DNA from: Candidatus Desulfofervidaceae bacterium
GTDB lineage: Bacteria; Desulfobacterota; Desulfofervidia; Desulfofervidales; Desulfofervidaceae
Direction of reading: 5' to 3'
Assembly (NCBI GenBank): GCA_027064585.1
Contig: JAMOPI010000024.1
Location: forward strand, 1-64,000
DNA: 64,000 nt
A program made the position numbers and the translations under genes. Shown in pieces: positions 1-8,214 of the stretch. Numbering within the stretch: position 1 is the stretch's first letter; each line of letters opens with the position of its first letter. A model generated the notes under the pieces. That model did not search any database. It was not told the DNA's origin and worked only from the letters and a program-made list of their open reading frames with translations.

Positions 1-261
1 GTTTATCAAAAGCGTAAGGCGAAAAAGAGATTTAGGAAACGAGCGGGGATAGAGGCGGTGATTGGGCACTTAAAGTCAGATTTTAGGCTTATTAGGAATT
101 ATCTTAGAGGAAGTATAGGGGATAAGATCAATTTGATGCTAGCAGCAGCTGCCTTTAACTTCAAAAAATGGATGCGGGAGGCGGTAGGATTTTTATTTGC
201 TCTTTTTGTCTTGATCTGGAATGAACAATATGAAAAGCAATTGGGGCCGGTTGGAAGCTAA
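1..261 (+). CDS. IS5-type transposase, C-terminal part (cut by window edge)
   Basis: The frame is open from base 1, so this is the tail of a longer DDE transposase. The end of the catalytic domain is visible: RKRAGIEAVIGHLK, where the Glu of the last DDE position would be expected, followed by RNYLRG, GDKINLMLAAAAFNFKKWM. That pattern is typical of IS5-family transposases. The N-terminal half and the left end of the element lie outside the window, so completeness cannot be judged. A second, degenerate copy of the same tail lies inverted at 351-429. Confidence 0.85.
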   Translation, partial: VYQKRKAKKRFRKRAGIEAVIGHLKSDFRLIRNYLRGSIGDKINLMLAAAAFNFKKWMREAVGFLFALFVLIWNEQYEKQLGPVGS

Positions 262-283
262 AACAGAGTTTTTCAGGGACGAC

Positions 284-322
284 TACATAGAATTATGCGG
301 TTAACTATATTTTTCAAACAGC
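284..322. repeat. IS end sequence, repeated inverted at 25983-26021
   Basis: These 39 bases are identical, in reverse complement, to the left end of element E. Read from right to left they begin GCTGTTTGAAAAATATAG, and the preceding bases (GAT versus GAG) also nearly match. They lie 22 bp after the transposase stop, where the right end of the IS would be expected. They also sit inside a spacer bounded by the inverted pair CAGGGACGA (275-283) / TCGTCCCTG (341-349), so the exact IS boundary is uncertain. Confidence 0.7.
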
Positions 323-350
323 ATCAGGGAATTACTTATTCGTCCCTGCT

Positions 351-429
351 AACTGAGCTCAATTGCCTTTTATCTTGCTCCTTCCAGACTAGGACAAAAA
401 AGAGCAAATACAAACCCAACTGCCTTCTG
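351..429 (-). pseudogene. Degenerate inverted remnant of the transposase tail
   Basis: Read on the minus strand this stretch resembles bases 178-246 (roughly three quarters of positions by eye). It would encode AVGFVFALF, against AVGFLFALF in the copy at the left edge, before the frame is lost. The two tails therefore face each other. It is a remnant with no intact reading frame and abuts the 3' end of carA. Confidence 0.6.
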
Positions 430-430
430 T

Positions 431-1549
431 TTACATCATTTTTATAAACTCATCAAACAAATACCTGGCATCGTGTGGCCCAGGACTGGCCTCAGGGTGA
501 TACTGCACCGAGAAGAGAGGTAATGTCTTGTGCCGCATGCCCTCTAAGGTATTATCATTCAAATTGACGTGCGTGATTTCCATACCAGAACCGGCTAAAG
601 AGTCAATATCTACGCAAAAGCCATGATTTTGAGCCGTAATTTCTACTTGGCCTGTGGACAAATTCTTCACTGGATGATTGGCACCCCTGTGACCGAATTT
701 CAGTTTAAATGTCTTACCACCCATAGCCAGGGCAATTAATTGATGTCCAAGACAGATACCAAACATGGGTCTTTTGCCAATTAAAAGGCGCAACTGCTTA
801 ATGACATGGGTTACGGCCGCTGGATCTCCTGGACCGTTAGAAACAAAGACACCTGTGGGATTTAGGGATAAAATTTCTTCGGCCGTTGTCTTGGCTGGCA
901 CCACTAAGACTTCACAGCCTCTTTTTTCTAGCTCCCTTAAGATGTTAAACTTAATCCCACAGTCATAGGCCACAACTTTATATGGTCTTTCTTTATCCTC
1001 CCAAACAGAAGAACTTAGCTTATCTACCTGCTTTCTTTTTCCTCCCTGCCACAGATATGGTTTTTTGCAGGAAACAGGTGTGGCCAAATCTCTACCTACT
1101 AATCCCGGAAAGGCACGCAGTTTTTCTAATAAAGAATCAGGATTTAAGTCTTCCGTAGAAATAATACCATTCATTGCTCCCTGCAGACGGATATGCCTCG
1201 TGAGTGCCCTCGTATCTACACTTTCAATGCCAAGAACACCTGCCTCTTTGAGATAATCAGCTAATGTCTTTTGCGCACGCCAGTTGCTGGGAAAGGGACA
1301 ATATTCCTTTACGATAAACCCCTCTACCTGCACCCTTAAAGACTCCACATCCTCATCGTTAATACCGTAGTTGCCAATCAAGGGATAGGTCATAGTCACG
1401 ATTTGGCCTTTATAAGAGGGATCAGTCAAAATCTCCTGATAGCCGGTCATACTGGTATTAAAAACCACTTCTCCCATTGTTTCGCCAGGACCGGTAAAGG
1501 AATGTCCCTCAAACATGGTGCCGTCTTCTAAAACTAAAAGGGCTTTCAT
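431..1549 (-). CDS. carA: Carbamoyl-phosphate synthase small subunit
   Basis: This is the glutaminase subunit of carbamoyl-phosphate synthase, supplying ammonia to CarB for pyrimidine and arginine synthesis. At 372 residues it has the usual length. The CPSase small-chain domain fills about residues 1-150. A class I amidotransferase domain follows, with nucleophile Cys266 in GICLGHQ and the His351/Glu353 pair in HPEASPGPHD. The ATG overlaps the TGA of the sirtuin gene (ATGA), after an AGGAGG site. It is the last gene of the operon that also carries pyrE. Its partner carB is 7 kb away under separate control. Confidence 0.97.
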   Translation of the reverse strand: MKALLVLEDGTMFEGHSFTGPGETMGEVVFNTSMTGYQEILTDPSYKGQIVTMTYPLIGNYGINDEDVESLRVQVEGFIVKEYCPFPSNWRAQKTLADYLKEAGVLGIESVDTRALTRHIRLQGAMNGIISTEDLNPDSLLEKLRAFPGLVGRDLATPVSCKKPYLWQGGKRKQVDKLSSSVWEDKERPYKVVAYDCGIKFNILRELEKRGCEVLVVPAKTTAEEILSLNPTGVFVSNGPGDPAAVTHVIKQLRLLIGKRPMFGICLGHQLIALAMGGKTFKLKFGHRGANHPVKNLSTGQVEITAQNHGFCVDIDSLAGSGMEITHVNLNDNTLEGMRHKTLPLFSVQYHPEASPGPHDARYLFDEFIKMM

Positions 1550-2311
1550 ATTACCTCCTTTATTTCCAATTCTCTTCCCAAGGCTATCAATACCTCACTG
1601 GCCTTGCCCTGTAAAAAGATGTCTGTTACCGCATCGGTCAGAGTGCTGGGGGCGATGTTTACCTCTATAATCTTTGCTCCGTGCCGTTTTGCCTCAAAAG
1701 GCAAGATATTAGCTGGGGCTACCTCACCAGAAGTGCCAATAATGAGCATAACATCACAGGCAGCCGTCATTTCCTTGGCCTCTAAAAGGGCTGCCTGTGG
1801 AATCTGTTCACCAAAAAAGACTATATCCGGCTTTAAAAGCCCCCCCACACGTGCATCTAGGCACAGTTTGGTTTAAATCTACCTCTTCTCGTTTATATAA
1901 GCGGTCGCAATTTAGACAGCTCATCCTAAAGGCATTGCCATGAAACTCGCACACCTTTTGGCTTCCTGCCTTTTGGTGCAGGTTATCCACATTCTGGGTA
2001 ATAATACCCTTTAAATACCCTTCTCTTTCCATTTCTGCCAATACCTTATGGGCAGGGTTAGGTTGGGCCTTACTTAAAATTCCATCTAACTCCCTTAACA
2101 TTTGCCAGATCTTGGCTGGATGTCTTAAAAAGGCTTCAATATGGGCATATTCAGATGGATCATACCTTGCCCACAGCCCATTTTTACCCCGAAAGGCAGG
2201 AATACCGCTTTCTACCGAAATGCCTGCCCCTGTTAATGCAATAGCAAAATCAGCAAATTTGATAAGCCTAGCCGCTTCTTTTATCGGCTCCACCTCAATG
2301 GCCCCAATCAA
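1546..2311 (-). pseudogene. cobB: Sirtuin (NAD-dependent deacylase), frameshifted
   Basis: Residues 1-157 read as a normal class III sirtuin start: the NAD-binding GAGIS and ESGIPAFRG, TQNVDNLH, active-site His124 in FHG, and zinc ligands Cys132, Cys135, Cys153 and Cys155. The frame then breaks at a run of seven Cs on the plus strand (1840-1846). With one base fewer, translation continues as GGLLKPDIVFFGEQIP and on to a normal C-terminus of about 100 residues. The gene is otherwise undamaged and overlaps its neighbours on both sides. The shift may therefore be a recent mutation, phase variation or a homopolymer sequencing error. Confidence 0.85.
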
Positions 2312-3080
2312 AAATATAGGTTATGCCTCCGCTTACACCCCAATCCTCGCTTTCATCGGTCAAACCAATGTGTATACCTGTATCTAAACGCCAATGAGAA
2401 GAGAAAAGATATTGACCGCCAAAGGTTAGAACAGCATAATTATTTTTACGGGCACTAAAGGCCCAACCATCTATTCCCAGCAACCCTTTTAAAAACTTAT
2501 TAAAATTATACCTTATCCCTACTGCAAAGCTCAAGACATCATCTTGACTATTGCAACTTTTTGGGTTTCCAATGATGCCAAGCCCACTGTTAATAAATAG
2601 TTTTACCTTTCTCCATTTCTTTGAAAATAGTCCTTCTGCAAAGAAATCGGCCTCATTGGTACTAAAGCGGTTACTGTAGTCACCATTGGGAAGTTTCGTT
2701 TTCATATTTAAAGTGAGAAAGGTTGTCTTATCCTCAGAATGCCAAAGCCTAATTTTAACTCCTACACACAGATCACCTGAATCCCACGTATGGTGAGTAT
2801 GATCCGAATCAAGATAAATGTAAGGATAGCTAAAATTAAGCTCTACATTGTTTGCCACGCCAATGTCCAGATTTAAAAAAGGAATATCCCATTCCTTGCG
2901 GTGAGTGTTTCTTTCTTCAAAAGGAAACCACCTATTTTCAGTATATTTTGTCCCCAAACGCAGTTCCCATCTATTTTGGGGTAACAACTGGGCATCAAGG
3001 CCAGCCAAAGGATGAAGGGTTTCTGCCCAAAGAAGAGAGGGATAAAAAAGAAGAAAAAGCAAGGCATAGAGTTTATTCAT
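2295..3080 (-). CDS. Outer-membrane beta-barrel protein, function unknown
   Basis: About 261 residues. A signal peptide (MNKLYALLFLLFYPSLLWAE) is followed by alternating amphipathic strands with many aromatic residues, ending in GGITYIFDWGH, as in small outer-membrane barrels. I chose the ATG at 3080 because it gives a clean signal peptide; an upstream ATG would add 17 basic residues in front. It overlaps the end of the DUF1841 gene by 8 bp and the sirtuin start by 17 bp, so it is co-transcribed. I cannot assign a substrate. Confidence 0.75.
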   Translation of the reverse strand: MNKLYALLFLLFYPSLLWAETLHPLAGLDAQLLPQNRWELRLGTKYTENRWFPFEERNTHRKEWDIPFLNLDIGVANNVELNFSYPYIYLDSDHTHHTWDSGDLCVGVKIRLWHSEDKTTFLTLNMKTKLPNGDYSNRFSTNEADFFAEGLFSKKWRKVKLFINSGLGIIGNPKSCNSQDDVLSFAVGIRYNFNKFLKGLLGIDGWAFSARKNNYAVLTFGGQYLFSSHWRLDTGIHIGLTDESEDWGVSGGITYIFDWGH

Positions 3081-3537
3081 CTTCTTCCTCCTGTATCTTT
3101 TGCCAGAATACCTCAGGTGGATAGGCAGCATATTCTCTTAACATTTTGCGGTATAGGTCATAATCATACTTTTGCTCTTTCACAACTATCCAAAGCTGAG
3201 TAGTTAAAATACCCCCTAACATGTGCACAATGTCATGATGAGAAGCACCATGCGCCTGTTGGCAGGTGTAAAAATGGCTAATTTCTGGAGGTTCGTTTTT
3301 ATCTAACAATTCTTCTACCACCACATGTAGCATAAGATGTAAGAAGGGATCGGGTTCAGTTTGAGGAAGAATATCTCCTTCTTTTTCTAAACAACCAACC
3401 AGTTCAGGGTGAGCTTCTATCGCCTTCACGATATATTGATATCGTTTGTCACCTCTTACCTTACCTTCTTTTATGTCCTTTAAAACTTGCTTAAAGTCTT
3501 CGGGCGTAAGGTGGGGAAGAAAAAATCTTGTCTGCAT
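3073..3537 (-). CDS. DUF1841 family protein
   Basis: 154 residues resembling the DUF1841 family: the central DPFLHLMLHVVVEE and the later HHDIVHMLGGIL histidine pattern match my recollection of it. Its biochemical role is unknown. The regularly spaced histidines could bind metal, but that is inference. It lies 6 bp after pyrE and overlaps the next gene by 8 bp, in the middle of the operon. Confidence 0.7.
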   Translation of the reverse strand: MQTRFFLPHLTPEDFKQVLKDIKEGKVRGDKRYQYIVKAIEAHPELVGCLEKEGDILPQTEPDPFLHLMLHVVVEELLDKNEPPEISHFYTCQQAHGASHHDIVHMLGGILTTQLWIVVKEQKYDYDLYRKMLREYAAYPPEVFWQKIQEEEDE

Positions 3538-3543
3538 TTTCTT

Positions 3544-4119
3544 TTAATCTTCTTTTAATGCTAATAATTCGCTCCGCGTAAAGATAGATTCAAAATCCTG
3601 AATGTATTGTAAAATTGCCTCTTTTCCTCCTTCCTCTCTGTCTATTAAGGTTATCACCTTGATGACTTCAAGTCCAGCTGCCTGGGCCCTAGTAATGGCC
3701 TTAATCGTAGACCCACCCGTAGTTACGACATCTTCCACAATTATTACCCGTTCTCCTTCCTTTATATCTCCTTCAATCCACTGCTTAGTCCCATGCCCCT
3801 TAGATTCTTTTCTTACCGTAAAGGCCTTTATAGAAGTTCCTTTCAAGTAAGAAGTTAAACACACGGCATAAGCAATAGGGTCTGCTCCTAAAGTAAGACC
3901 ACCAATGGCATCGGGTTTTAAGGAAGCTACTAAATTAAAAATAATCTCACCTATAAGATACATGCCTTCTGGACTCATAGTAACCGGCTTGCAGTTGAAA
4001 TAATACTGACTCATCCGCCCAGAGGCAAGTTTAAAGATAGGTTTATCCGCATACCGAAAGGATTTTTCTAAAATTAGCTTAGCCAGTCTTGCCTTTAAGG
4101 TAGCTATTTCCATAGTCAC
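3544..4119 (-). CDS. pyrE: Orotate phosphoribosyltransferase
   Basis: Transfers the ribose phosphate of PRPP to orotate to give OMP in pyrimidine synthesis. The PRPP-binding loop VIIVEDVVTTGGS and the upstream FKLASGRMSQYYFNCK substrate region are present, and 191 residues is normal. The annotated start is a GTG overlapping the TAG of tatD by one base; an ATG two codons further in is equally possible, and neither has a clear ribosome site. Sharing an operon with carA supports a pyrimidine role. Confidence 0.95.
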   Translation of the reverse strand: MTMEIATLKARLAKLILEKSFRYADKPIFKLASGRMSQYYFNCKPVTMSPEGMYLIGEIIFNLVASLKPDAIGGLTLGADPIAYAVCLTSYLKGTSIKAFTVRKESKGHGTKQWIEGDIKEGERVIIVEDVVTTGGSTIKAITRAQAAGLEVIKVITLIDREEGGKEAILQYIQDFESIFTRSELLALKED

Positions 4120-4895
4120 TATACTTTACTTATCTTTATTAACTTAAACACATTTATGGCATTTTCTGTCGTTATTTTTGCCACCTTTTCTAGCGAACAT
4201 TCTTTCAACTCGGCCACTTTTTCGGCCGTATAGCGCAGAAAGGCCGGTTCATTAGGTTTGCCCCGCTTAGGCACTGGAGCCAAAAAGGGAGCATCTGTTT
4301 CCAGTAACAACCATTCTAAGGCAGTATTTCTCACTACTTGCCGTAGTCTTTCTGCATTAGAAAAGGTAACGATACCCGGAATAGAAATGTAGAACCCAGC
4401 CCTTATACACCTTTCTGCCAGCTCAACATCTCCAGGGAAACAGTGCCATACTCCTCCACAGACAAAGGCATCGGTTTCTTCAAGTATCTGCCAGGTTTCA
4501 GCAATGGCCTCACGGCAGTGGATGACAATAGGCCTTTTTAATTCTTTTGCCAGCTCAATCTGTTTTTTAAAGGTAGCAATTTGCTTTTCCTTTGGACTTA
4601 GGTTACGGTAAAAATCAAGTCCTATCTCCCCAATGGCAACAACCTTTGGCTCTTTAGCTAGTTGTGCCAAGGCGGCATATACATCTTCATTAAAACTATT
4701 TGCTTCATGAGGATGAACACCTACGGCCGCCCAGACATTATCATATTTATGGGCCAACGCTACCGCCTTTTCACTACTAGGCAAATCAATGCCAATGGTA
4801 ACAACCTTCTCTACTCCCTCTTTTTTGGCCCGTGTTAAGGCCCCTTCTAGGTCTCCAAGCATATCCAAATGGCAATGAGTGTCTACAAGGATCAC
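4119..4895 (-). CDS. tatD: TatD-family metal-dependent hydrolase
   Basis: Amidohydrolase-fold protein of the TatD/YcfH family, nucleases with 3'-5' exonuclease activity in studied members. The N-terminal metal site DTHCHLD, the GEIGLDFY motif, the HCRE site and the late LLLETDAPFLAP motif are all present. Length (258) is normal. The start is a GTG overlapping the TGA of the peptidase gene (GTGA), so translation is probably coupled. Confidence 0.93.
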   Translation of the reverse strand: MILVDTHCHLDMLGDLEGALTRAKKEGVEKVVTIGIDLPSSEKAVALAHKYDNVWAAVGVHPHEANSFNEDVYAALAQLAKEPKVVAIGEIGLDFYRNLSPKEKQIATFKKQIELAKELKRPIVIHCREAIAETWQILEETDAFVCGGVWHCFPGDVELAERCIRAGFYISIPGIVTFSNAERLRQVVRNTALEWLLLETDAPFLAPVPKRGKPNEPAFLRYTAEKVAELKECSLEKVAKITTENAINVFKLIKISKV

Positions 4896-6238
4896 TGGAG
4901 TAACCCTGCCCGTTTCATCTTATCTAGAATATTGTTCTTTACCCAATGTTTATCCCACCATTCTATCGGATTGACATACACCCCTTGGACGAGCATACTA
5001 AAGTGCAGATGATCTCCTCCTGCTAGTCCTGTTGCCCCCGTATAGCCGATAATATCTCCTTTTTTGACCTGTTGGCCTTCATTGACCAAAAAACTGCTTA
5101 AATGACCATAGAGGCTAAAAAGACCAAGGCCGTGATCAATGATTACGGCGTTTCCATAAACACCTAAGTATCCCTTATAGACAACTATGCCATTATTGGC
5201 GGCAGGGACAGGAGCGTGGGCAATAGAGGCAATATCTACGCCCATATGGACAGAAGTGCCAATCTTTTTCCCCTTATAGTAATAACTCCTTTTGTCACCA
5301 AAAGTTGCTCGCGTTGCTCCTTTCATTCTTAAAAATGCCCCATCAAAAAGGGGATAAGGAGTAAAAGTCTGACAAATCTTTTTAATCTCAGCATCTGTTC
5401 TGGCCCTTAACTCGGTATTAACCTTTAAGAATGTTTCTAAAAACTTGCCGCGTAGCTTAGGGTATATGGCCCAAAATTCAGGCATCTTGGCATGTAAAAA
5501 GCTATCGGTGATATTAATTGTGTCCCGTTTAAACCAAGGATGGATAATGTGATAATAAAACCCTCCTTCACCCCTATTACCTGCCTTATCCTGACAAACA
5601 ATCCGAAAAAGCATTTCTGGGGGGGCATTATAAGGGTAGGCAAAAAGACATAGGTAAAGACCCTTCCACTGCACACCTGCAAAAAAGAAATTATTGGCCT
5701 TTACCCCGTGCTTTACAAGGGGCTCGGGTGAACGATAAATCGTGAGGACACTTCCGCCAACGGCAATATTATGACTGCGGGTTAATACTTCAACCGTGGG
5801 AGGAGTAGTATCAATAAGGACACTATATTTGTGCTCAGCATAGTTACCCTTACCCCAGTGCCAAAGGGAATTATCTCTGGCATATATGACAAGAAACGCC
5901 GGCCCGTCATGTAAGCCTAATTTAGCAGGAATGACATCTATTTTAACGGTTTCTTTTGTTTTTTTCGTCCCCTGTTGGAGACTGTGGGAAAAGCTTTTTG
6001 CAAATATAGTAAACTTCTTATTATCTTGCTCAATATATGCCCCTATTTCTTTTAGTCCCCTGCCTTTTTCAGCAAAAGAGACAGTAAACTCCTTTCTTGC
6101 TGGTAGGTAGCCTGTAAGTTTAGGAGAAATTTCAATTTGAGGCGGTTGGGTTTCAAAAAAATTAGTAAAGATAAAAAAGATGCCAAAGAGAAAAACAACA
6201 ACCGCAACACACAAAAGATATTTTTTTGTATTTTTCAA
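4892..6238 (-). CDS. M23 family metallopeptidase (LytM-like), membrane-anchored
   Basis: A predicted cell-wall endopeptidase, or an activator of one. An N-terminal transmembrane helix (about residues 6-25) is followed by an extracytoplasmic region of roughly 270 residues with Ig-like character, then a LytM domain carrying HMGVD and HLHF zinc motifs. The longest frame begins at a TTG at 6262. I prefer the TTG at 6238 because an AAGGAGG site lies six bases upstream; this gives 448 residues starting at the basic flank of the helix. It is the first gene of the pyrE/carA operon. Confidence 0.85.
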   Translation of the reverse strand: MKNTKKYLLCVAVVVFLFGIFFIFTNFFETQPPQIEISPKLTGYLPARKEFTVSFAEKGRGLKEIGAYIEQDNKKFTIFAKSFSHSLQQGTKKTKETVKIDVIPAKLGLHDGPAFLVIYARDNSLWHWGKGNYAEHKYSVLIDTTPPTVEVLTRSHNIAVGGSVLTIYRSPEPLVKHGVKANNFFFAGVQWKGLYLCLFAYPYNAPPEMLFRIVCQDKAGNRGEGGFYYHIIHPWFKRDTINITDSFLHAKMPEFWAIYPKLRGKFLETFLKVNTELRARTDAEIKKICQTFTPYPLFDGAFLRMKGATRATFGDKRSYYYKGKKIGTSVHMGVDIASIAHAPVPAANNGIVVYKGYLGVYGNAVIIDHGLGLFSLYGHLSSFLVNEGQQVKKGDIIGYTGATGLAGGDHLHFSMLVQGVYVNPIEWWDKHWVKNNILDKMKRAGLLQ

Positions 6239-6270
6239 GGCAGCCCTCCTTTTCCTGTTCAAAGGGTGAG

Positions 6271-6297
6271 TTTATAAAGGTTAAAAAGAAAAGTCAA
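6271..6297 (-). promoter_or_regulatory. Putative promoter of the M23-tatD-pyrE-carA operon
   Basis: TTGACT (6292-6297) and TATAAA (6271-6276) are separated by 15 bp, which is shorter than ideal. The -35 box lies three bases from the end of element A. The dnaK promoter has the same 15-bp spacing and the same 3-bp distance to its element. Confidence 0.5.
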
Positions 6298-6300
6298 TAA

Positions 6301-6581
6301 CCCAAAATCCGCAATTACCCTACAAGAAATCCCGTAAGTGTGCTGTAATAAACTTTTTTAAAAAAATACCTTTCACCTAAAAGGTGAGAAAACATTTATT
6401 TTTCCCTCAAACCCAATTATAATTATAGCGCCTCCGCTTGCTTGGCACAGGTCTGAGCGAGCAAAGGGGGCGGAGACCCTTGACCACCTAACGAGGTCTT
6501 GGCGTATAATTCTTTGTAAGAAGGAGGAAGGAAATTTCATCAATGTTTGCGGAATACTGTAAATCAATCGCGGATCTTAGG
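6301..6581. mobile_element. Palindromic intergenic element, copy A
   Basis: Begins CCCAAAATCCGC and ends in the matching inverted sequence (AATCGCGGATCTTAGG). It carries the CACCTAAAAGGTG hairpin near its left end, a shortened core, and TTGACC/TATAAT-like boxes pointing out. The element is in the opposite orientation to copy F. Its right end interrupts the hdrC remnant, and its left end lies 3 bp from the -35 box of the peptidase operon. Confidence 0.85.
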
Positions 6582-6870
6582 ACAATAAGGAATGTTTACC
6601 TGCATTAGACAATAATAAGCACAGCGTCCACAACCAGTACAAATCCAAGGAATTTTAGAATTAATAGCCTCCTTTAATATACCCGTAGCACACATTCCAA
6701 TCAACTTACGCGGGTCCATTCCATCTACCCTGGTTAAAGGACATCCACTTGCACACAGACCATAGGTAAAACAGGCAGTTAAATCAAACATCTTGGGGTC
6801 ACCTAATACCCCCCTTTAAAAGACCAATATACCTATCTCTCTTTTCAAGCACCTCGCTAGAAACTTGCAT
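6564..6870 (-). pseudogene. HdrC-like 4Fe-4S protein remnant, truncated by copy A
   Basis: Related to heterodisulfide-reductase subunit C, a soluble ferredoxin-like electron carrier. From ATG 6870, after an AGGAGG site, the frame runs MQVSSEVLEKRD and breaks at a run of six Gs (6809-6814 on the plus strand). One base fewer would join it to VLGDPKMFDLTACFTY. The first cluster reads CFTYGLCASGCP, where the second Cys is Tyr; the second reads CTGCGRCAYYCL, where CP is expected. The rest is missing and the frame ends in PKIRD-stop inside element A. Three independent defects mark a dead gene. The 280 bp upstream show nothing I recognise. Confidence 0.85.
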
Positions 6871-7150
6871 TTAGCTTCCTCCTTACTCTTCTTCCTGATT
6901 CTTTTTTTACTATGTTTAACTACAAGAAGAAAGTCCTTTTTCTAAATTCTTTATCCAAAAGATCTGCCATTTCAATTCTCAAAGGCCCAGATAAAGATCC
7001 TCATACTACCTAGCACAAAATGGCAAAACGTGTGTAGAAAAAAATAAGTCTTAATTATATTCTTAGTAAAGATTGGTAGCTTTAATTTTGTACCTTGGAA
7101 AAACAGAAAATGGCGGGTATCTCTATTTAAATGGCAGGTTCAAATTATGA

Positions 7151-7549
7151 TTATCCCATTTTTTTCATGCGTAAAAGAATAGCCTCAGCTGTAGCAATGA
7201 CCTTGTCATCAGCCAATCGCTTCATAACTGCTTCTGCCTCTACTTTTCTATTATTTCTGTCTTTGACCCAGCCTGCTACTTCCACCTCTTCACCAGGATG
7301 AAGGGCATGCCGAAAGGTCACATTGAGATGTATAGTCACCGTAGGGAATTCTTTTCCAGCAGCATAGGCCATCATTTCATCTAAAAGAGTACTGATAAGT
7401 CCTCCATGGATAATACCCTTCCACCCTTGATATTCCGGAGGAAAGGTATAACGAGTTTTGACAATTTCACCTTCATAGAAGATCTTGATATGAAGGCCTT
7501 TGGGATTATTCTCACCACAAACAAAGCAATAGGCAGTATCACCCATCAA
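7151..7549 (-). CDS. PaaI-like hotdog thioesterase
   Basis: A hotdog-fold acyl-CoA thioesterase of 132 residues. It has the N-terminal CFVCGENNPKGLHI signature seen in this subgroup, then GIIHGGLISTLLDEMMAYA, where the HGG and the acidic residue on the following helix form the active site. The acyl substrate cannot be predicted. It overlaps the preceding small gene by 4 bp (ATGA) and is the last gene of that pair. Confidence 0.85.
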   Translation of the reverse strand: MMGDTAYCFVCGENNPKGLHIKIFYEGEIVKTRYTFPPEYQGWKGIIHGGLISTLLDEMMAYAAGKEFPTVTIHLNVTFRHALHPGEEVEVAGWVKDRNNRKVEAEAVMKRLADDKVIATAEAILLRMKKMG

Positions 7550-7797
7550 TGTTTCACCGATCGTTGCTTTATAATCTCACTAAAGGCCACGTCTATAGCC
7601 CTATCTACTATCTCGGTAGGAAGATGTTCATATTTTTGCATTTCTTTTTTGAGCAAAAGACTAAAGGTAGTAAGCAATTCTTCGTTGACTAGAATGCCGG
7701 CTTGATCCATACGGTCTATCTCTTTTTCAATGCGTTTTAAAAAAATACGACTTAAAGAGAAAACAGCCTTTTCGCTGTCCATTGGCATTTTCTTCAT
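7546..7797 (-). CDS. Small conserved-looking helical protein, function unknown
   Basis: 83 residues, predicted mostly helical, with no motif I recognise. The first ATG is only five bases after the tmRNA 3' end, leaving no room for a ribosome site. The true start may be the ATG at 7788 or 7782. It overlaps the thioesterase gene by 4 bp and should be co-translated with it. The transcript probably reads through from the tmRNA promoter or begins inside ssrA. Confidence 0.55.
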   Translation of the reverse strand: MKKMPMDSEKAVFSLSRIFLKRIEKEIDRMDQAGILVNEELLTTFSLLLKKEMQKYEHLPTEIVDRAIDVAFSEIIKQRSVKH

Positions 7798-7802
7798 TTT
7801 TT

Positions 7803-8166
7803 TGGTGGAGGCGGCGGGAATCGAACCCGCGTCCGGAGATACTCGGTTTAAGCCTCTACATGCTTAGTTCGGGTTTATGATTTTCGTCCCTGTCCTTCCC
7901 CCGAACAGGAAGTCTAGGGACTAGCCTATGTACAATTTCGCTGCTACCTGTCATAGGCACCAGGAAGCAGCTAGCCTGCTTTACCGACGCCTGCATCTGA
8001 CCTCGCAGGCCAGGTCAGGCAGGCGCTGGCCGCATCAATTAGGCAGCCAGAGCGTATTCGTAGCTGTTGGCATTTGTCTTTTACCCTATCGTTTTTCACG
8101 AGGCGATAGGGAACCCCGGCATGCAGCTTAAACCTACCATATCTCCGTCGAAACCACATCGCCCCC
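7803..8166 (-). ncRNA. ssrA: Transfer-messenger RNA
   Basis: Rescues stalled ribosomes. The 5' end GGGGGCG (8166-8160) pairs with CGCCTCC before the ACCA 3' end at 7803-7806. The T arm reads GCGGGTTCGATTCCCGC. The tag frame begins GCC AAC AGC and ends GCT GCC TAA (8071 down to 8039), encoding ANSYEYALAA, close to other bacterial tags ending in ALAA or AVAA. Total length is 364 nt including an encoded CCA. Confidence 0.95.
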
Positions 8167-8176
8167 GCTGTCTTTT

Positions 8177-8204
8177 ATTATAAGCATTTTGTTCAAAAAG
8201 GCAA
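8177..8204 (-). promoter_or_regulatory. tmRNA promoter
   Basis: TTGCCT (8199-8204), a 16-bp spacer and a perfect TATAAT (8177-8182) place the start a few bases before the mature 5' end of tmRNA. The -35 box is 10 bp from the left end of element B. Confidence 0.75.
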
Positions 8205-8214
8205 GGACTAACTA

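Noticed and set aside
1808-1848. Programmed frameshift in the sirtuin gene
   Set aside because: No slippery heptamer with a downstream structure is apparent, and sirtuins are not known to use one; mutation or sequencing error is simpler.
6301-6581. Classical REP/BIME elements
   Set aside because: The copies are far longer, have defined terminal inverted repeats and carry promoter-like boxes, so they fit MITE-like elements better.
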